From Prosthecobacter debontii (GTDB taxonomy: Bacteria > Verrucomicrobiota > Verrucomicrobiia > Verrucomicrobiales > Verrucomicrobiaceae), in NCBI GenBank assembly GCA_945869695.1, contig CAMBPV010000001.1, positions 62,001-126,000 on the forward strand: a DNA stretch of 64,000 nucleotides, given 5' to 3'. This document shows, in pieces, positions 61,507-64,000 of this stretch. The notes below the pieces were generated by a model. That model had not been told where the DNA came from, searched no databases, and saw only the letters and a list, made by a program, of their open reading frames with translations. Position numbers and translations under genes: made by a program. Positions within the stretch are counted from its first letter, which is position 1. The number at the start of each line of letters is the position of its first letter.

Positions 61507-63321
61507 TCAGCGTTGTTTCTTCAAAACGGGTGCCATCAACTCCCGCAAATACTCGCGAGTCACAAAGAAGACGTCCGGCTCGCCATTCAATTGACCGTAA
61601 TAGATGGCGGTATCCGCGCCCGCCTGAGTCGGGGCCAGACTGACGGTGCGCTGCGTGACCGGTGCATTTGGCTCACCCGGAACACCGAGCGTCACCGTAA
61701 ATGTCAGCGTCGGAGTCGCCAGCGCCTTGATGGCTTCACTGCGATCTTGCGCCCAGTCCTGAACCCGAAACTTCGACAACGCATCGGCTAACCTATCCGC
61801 TTTCACACGATCAATCGCAGCGGTGATGTCCTGCCCAGCGATTGAGCCCGACCATTGGGCTGTTTCCTGATTAAAATCCAGATTCACCGCCGGTTGCGAT
61901 CCCCCCTGGAGACTGATGCGCCGCAGCGCAAACAAGGTGAACCGCAACGGATTCAGCCCCTTCCACTTCACGGGGTCCGTCGGAAACGCCGCCAGCACAA
62001 CCGCCGCCACCTTGTAAACGAAGGACTGTTTTTCAAGTTTGGCATACACGTTTGATTCAGTATCCTGTCCGAAGTGGAGTTTCTCAGAACTCTTGTCAGC
62101 CAGTCGCCAAGAGATACTCAGAAACGGACGGTTTAGACCGTAAGTGGCTAAATCAGACGCGGAATCGGAGGCAAACTCCCGAATGCGGTGAGTGTTCAGA
62201 GCCTCCAGCAAAACGGAAATCCGGTCACTGTTTGCAGGCTCAAGTTTTCCATGCCTCCACAAAAACCAGGACTCATTCTGCCGCTGGAGAATCACGTCCG
62301 GGTGCGACACACTCTCGAGTGTGATCTCCGTCACTTCACTCTCCTTCAGACGGGCCAAGTGATTGTCTCGAAGATCATTGGGTTGAGCCAAAAGATCCGA
62401 CAGCGAATCCGAATTGGCCGTGAATTTTGCAGCTCGATTTGAGACCTTGGCCTCGGTCGTTTTTTTGCCCTCTTCCGGCCGCCTCAGCGTCACCACCAAA
62501 GGCTCCGATTCACCAGCCATCTCCAATCTCACTTCAATCGAATCCTGAACTGCCAGATCATCAGGGACAGGCGACACCAGTTCCGTATCGGATACACTCT
62601 CGACTGACAGATTCAAAAGGGTGGAGAGAAAATTCTCGATCGCATCATCTCGACCGCCGGTCTGAAAAGGCTTTGTCAACGCCCACCGTCCATCTGGAGG
62701 TCGGCGAGCCATTTCGATGAGACTTCCCGCACTGGAGAGACTGATTCTCAAAACTCTTTCTGGCTTGAATCTCACCAACTTGGAATCACGCCAGACATTC
62801 GGGAGACTTCGGATCAGAGGCGTCACCGCGCAGCGAGCCAACCGATGCACCTTCCCTCCATTCTCAGTCTCCGTGGTCACGTAGGTTGTCCCCTCCATCG
62901 CTGCCGGAGCTCCGATCCATGCCTCACTCACCGTCCGCCCGAGAGAAGTGAGTTTGATCCGCGTCGTCGGCCGTAGAAGTCCCGTCTTCTTCCATTCATC
63001 ATCTCCCATTTCCTCTTTTTTGATCACTTCGATCCAAGCAGTCTCCCTCAAGCCCTTCAGCACCGCATCCACTTGATCCGGGTCCGCTCTGTCCTGAAGA
63101 GGCTCCGTGATGAACCAAACACCGCTCCGTCGGCTCATGACGGTCTTCACCCCCTCAACATCAAACTCCAGTCCATCCACTTCCTCCCCCAATTCAGTGA
63201 GAGGGAAGGAGCGGCTCTGCTCAGCTTCTCGTGTGCTCGGGACGTATCGCTCAGTAAGGATGATCCCCGCGATCAGTGCCATCCCGGCGATCAAGAGGAG
63301 AATGGTGGTTGAGATTCTCAT
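61507..63321 (-). CDS. DUF4340-domain membrane-anchored protein
   Basis: 604 residues. An N-terminal membrane helix (MRISTTILLLIAGMALIAGIIL) is followed by a DUF4340-type periplasmic region with repeated segments like VKTVMSRRSGVWFITEPLQDRADPDQVDAVLKGL and LTEVTLESVSHPDVILQRQNESWFLWRHGKLEPAN. DUF4340 genes often follow GldG/GldF-like ABC-transporter genes. The upstream gene here (63339-63998) is just such a GldG-like protein, 17 bases away, so this is probably one operon. ATG 63321; a longer in-frame version to 63417 overlaps that gene. Confidence 0.85.
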   Translation of the reverse strand: MRISTTILLLIAGMALIAGIILTERYVPSTREAEQSRSFPLTELGEEVDGLEFDVEGVKTVMSRRSGVWFITEPLQDRADPDQVDAVLKGLRETAWIEVIKKEEMGDDEWKKTGLLRPTTRIKLTSLGRTVSEAWIGAPAAMEGTTYVTTETENGGKVHRLARCAVTPLIRSLPNVWRDSKLVRFKPERVLRISLSSAGSLIEMARRPPDGRWALTKPFQTGGRDDAIENFLSTLLNLSVESVSDTELVSPVPDDLAVQDSIEVRLEMAGESEPLVVTLRRPEEGKKTTEAKVSNRAAKFTANSDSLSDLLAQPNDLRDNHLARLKESEVTEITLESVSHPDVILQRQNESWFLWRHGKLEPANSDRISVLLEALNTHRIREFASDSASDLATYGLNRPFLSISWRLADKSSEKLHFGQDTESNVYAKLEKQSFVYKVAAVVLAAFPTDPVKWKGLNPLRFTLFALRRISLQGGSQPAVNLDFNQETAQWSGSIAGQDITAAIDRVKADRLADALSKFRVQDWAQDRSEAIKALATPTLTFTVTLGVPGEPNAPVTQRTVSLAPTQAGADTAIYYGQLNGEPDVFFVTREYLRELMAPVLKKQR

Positions 63322-63338
63322 GACTATTCCGTTTTCAC

Positions 63339-63998
63339 TCAGGATGAGCGTCGCCCTGCCCACACCAGAAACCCGAGTGCCATCACCGTCGCGGGCATGA
63401 AAAGGGCGGCAATCCAAAACAAGTTCCGATGCTGCTCATCTGAAATATCGATCCGATAGCTGCCCTTCTGTTTCGGCATCACTCCGATCAGTTTTTCCCG
63501 ATTGAGCATCCAATTCAAACTCGCAGCGATAAAGTCCCGGTTTACGGCCAGTTCAGATTTCCGATCCAAAAGCATCGCGTTGCCCACGATCACCATCCGA
63601 GACGAATCCACGCCCACTCTCTGATCGGCGGCTGCACCCCGCTCGACAGCTGCCGCCACATGCACCGGTGGCCTCGTATCTGTCTCATCGGCGATGGGTA
63701 ATGGCTCCAAATACTGTTTCTCACCCCAGAATCTGGGTGCGGCATCGATCAACGGTGAAACGATCACGGACTGCTCCTTCAGTGCCTGATCATCTTGCCG
63801 CAAGTTTAACGATTGAGTCTGCCCCGCAAAAACGATCGATGCATCTGACAGATGTTTCGTGATGACCGTCTCTTTGGAGAAGACCCCTTGCACCTCGAAC
63901 TGCTTTTTTGCACCCGCGCTTGTCAGTTCCGCCATCAGCACCCGATCATCCCTCGGCGTCACTCCGTAAGAACCCAGAAAAGCATTCAGTCGAGGCGT
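63339..63998 (-). CDS. GldG-like ABC-transporter auxiliary protein (5' truncated by window edge)
   Basis: The C-terminal ~219 residues of a protein still open at the right edge. The part seen (LNAFLGSYGVTPRDDRVL, then VHVAAAVERGAA, SRMVIVGNAMLLDR, NRDFIAASLNWMLNREKLIGV...) resembles the ABC-type_uncharacterised/GldG family, an extracytoplasmic partner of a gliding-type ABC transporter. A C-terminal membrane helix (FWIAALFMPATVMALGFLVWAGRR) is followed by a short tail. The remainder and any GldF/GldA genes should lie upstream, beyond 64000. It precedes the DUF4340 gene in the same operon. Confidence 0.8.
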   Translation of the reverse strand, partial: TPRLNAFLGSYGVTPRDDRVLMAELTSAGAKKQFEVQGVFSKETVITKHLSDASIVFAGQTQSLNLRQDDQALKEQSVIVSPLIDAAPRFWGEKQYLEPLPIADETDTRPPVHVAAAVERGAAADQRVGVDSSRMVIVGNAMLLDRKSELAVNRDFIAASLNWMLNREKLIGVMPKQKGSYRIDISDEQHRNLFWIAALFMPATVMALGFLVWAGRRSS

Positions 63999-64000
63999 CT

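Overview
The window looks like chromosomal DNA of a Verrucomicrobiota bacterium, probably of the Verrucomicrobiales (Prosthecobacter/Verrucomicrobium-like). This is inferred from gene content only: a secreted sulfatase with an EF-hand tail, a DUF1549/DUF1553 protein with a CxxCH motif, several secreted PQQ-like propellers, an SHD1-domain protein, a kinase-like/FGE-like fusion, a DUF4340/GldG-type pair and AsmA-like, Sel1-repeat and GYF_2 proteins. Coding density is high, neighbouring genes often touch or overlap by a few bases, and I see no insertion sequence, prophage, integrase or CRISPR array. Two tRNA-Leu genes are present (UAA at 19.4 kb, CAG at 60.7 kb).

Layout. 0-8 kb: tail of a large secreted FN3-type protein, a sulfatase, an Amt ammonium channel, nuoB-nuoC without the other Complex I genes, an SHD1/protease-like secreted protein with a Cys-rich tail, and a PQQ-like propeller. 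8-13.4 kb: pabB, then a three-gene operon (TPR membrane protein; pseudo-receiver/pseudokinase/TM/FGE-like fusion; secreted protein) driven by a good sigma-70-type promoter. 13.4-23 kb: MFS transporter, prolyl oligopeptidase, trxB-TerC, GYF_2 protein, tRNA, Sel1 protein, rpsU, and an overlapping ECF sigma/anti-sigma/secreted-protein operon. 23-27.7 kb: information-processing genes (uvrB, infA, a PUR-family protein, trpS, a glycine-rich RRM protein).

28-45 kb: DUF1549/DUF1553, half-length TauE, AsmA-like, MBL-fold and NTF2-like proteins, a divergent AraC regulator/PEP-hydrolase-like pair, a Cys/Gly-tailed membrane protein, transaldolase, a YD-like secreted protein, a GAF protein, a stand-alone OvoA-C-like methyltransferase paired with an M29-like metalloenzyme, a lipoprotein, a PQQ propeller and a small membrane protein. 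45.5-46.5 kb holds a decayed sugar-dehydrogenase gene with one in-frame stop and several frameshifts. 46.6-64 kb: a phosphatase, asd, a prenyl diphosphate synthase, a Ski2-like helicase, fabF, a membrane-anchored degenerate SNase-fold protein, a type II secretion/type IV pilus block (two tandem GspE/PilB ATPases, GspF/PilC, pseudopilin), a yellow/MRJP-like protein, tRNA-Leu, ubiE/menG, and a DUF4340 gene followed by the 3' end of a GldG-like gene.

The strongest candidates for undescribed biology are the 9.4-13.4 kb operon, in which all three recognisable signalling or catalytic modules of the central protein lack their key residues, and the OvoA-C-like methyltransferase/M29-like pair at 39.8-41.8 kb. 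Both are inferences from sequence patterns and memory of the families; no database search was possible.
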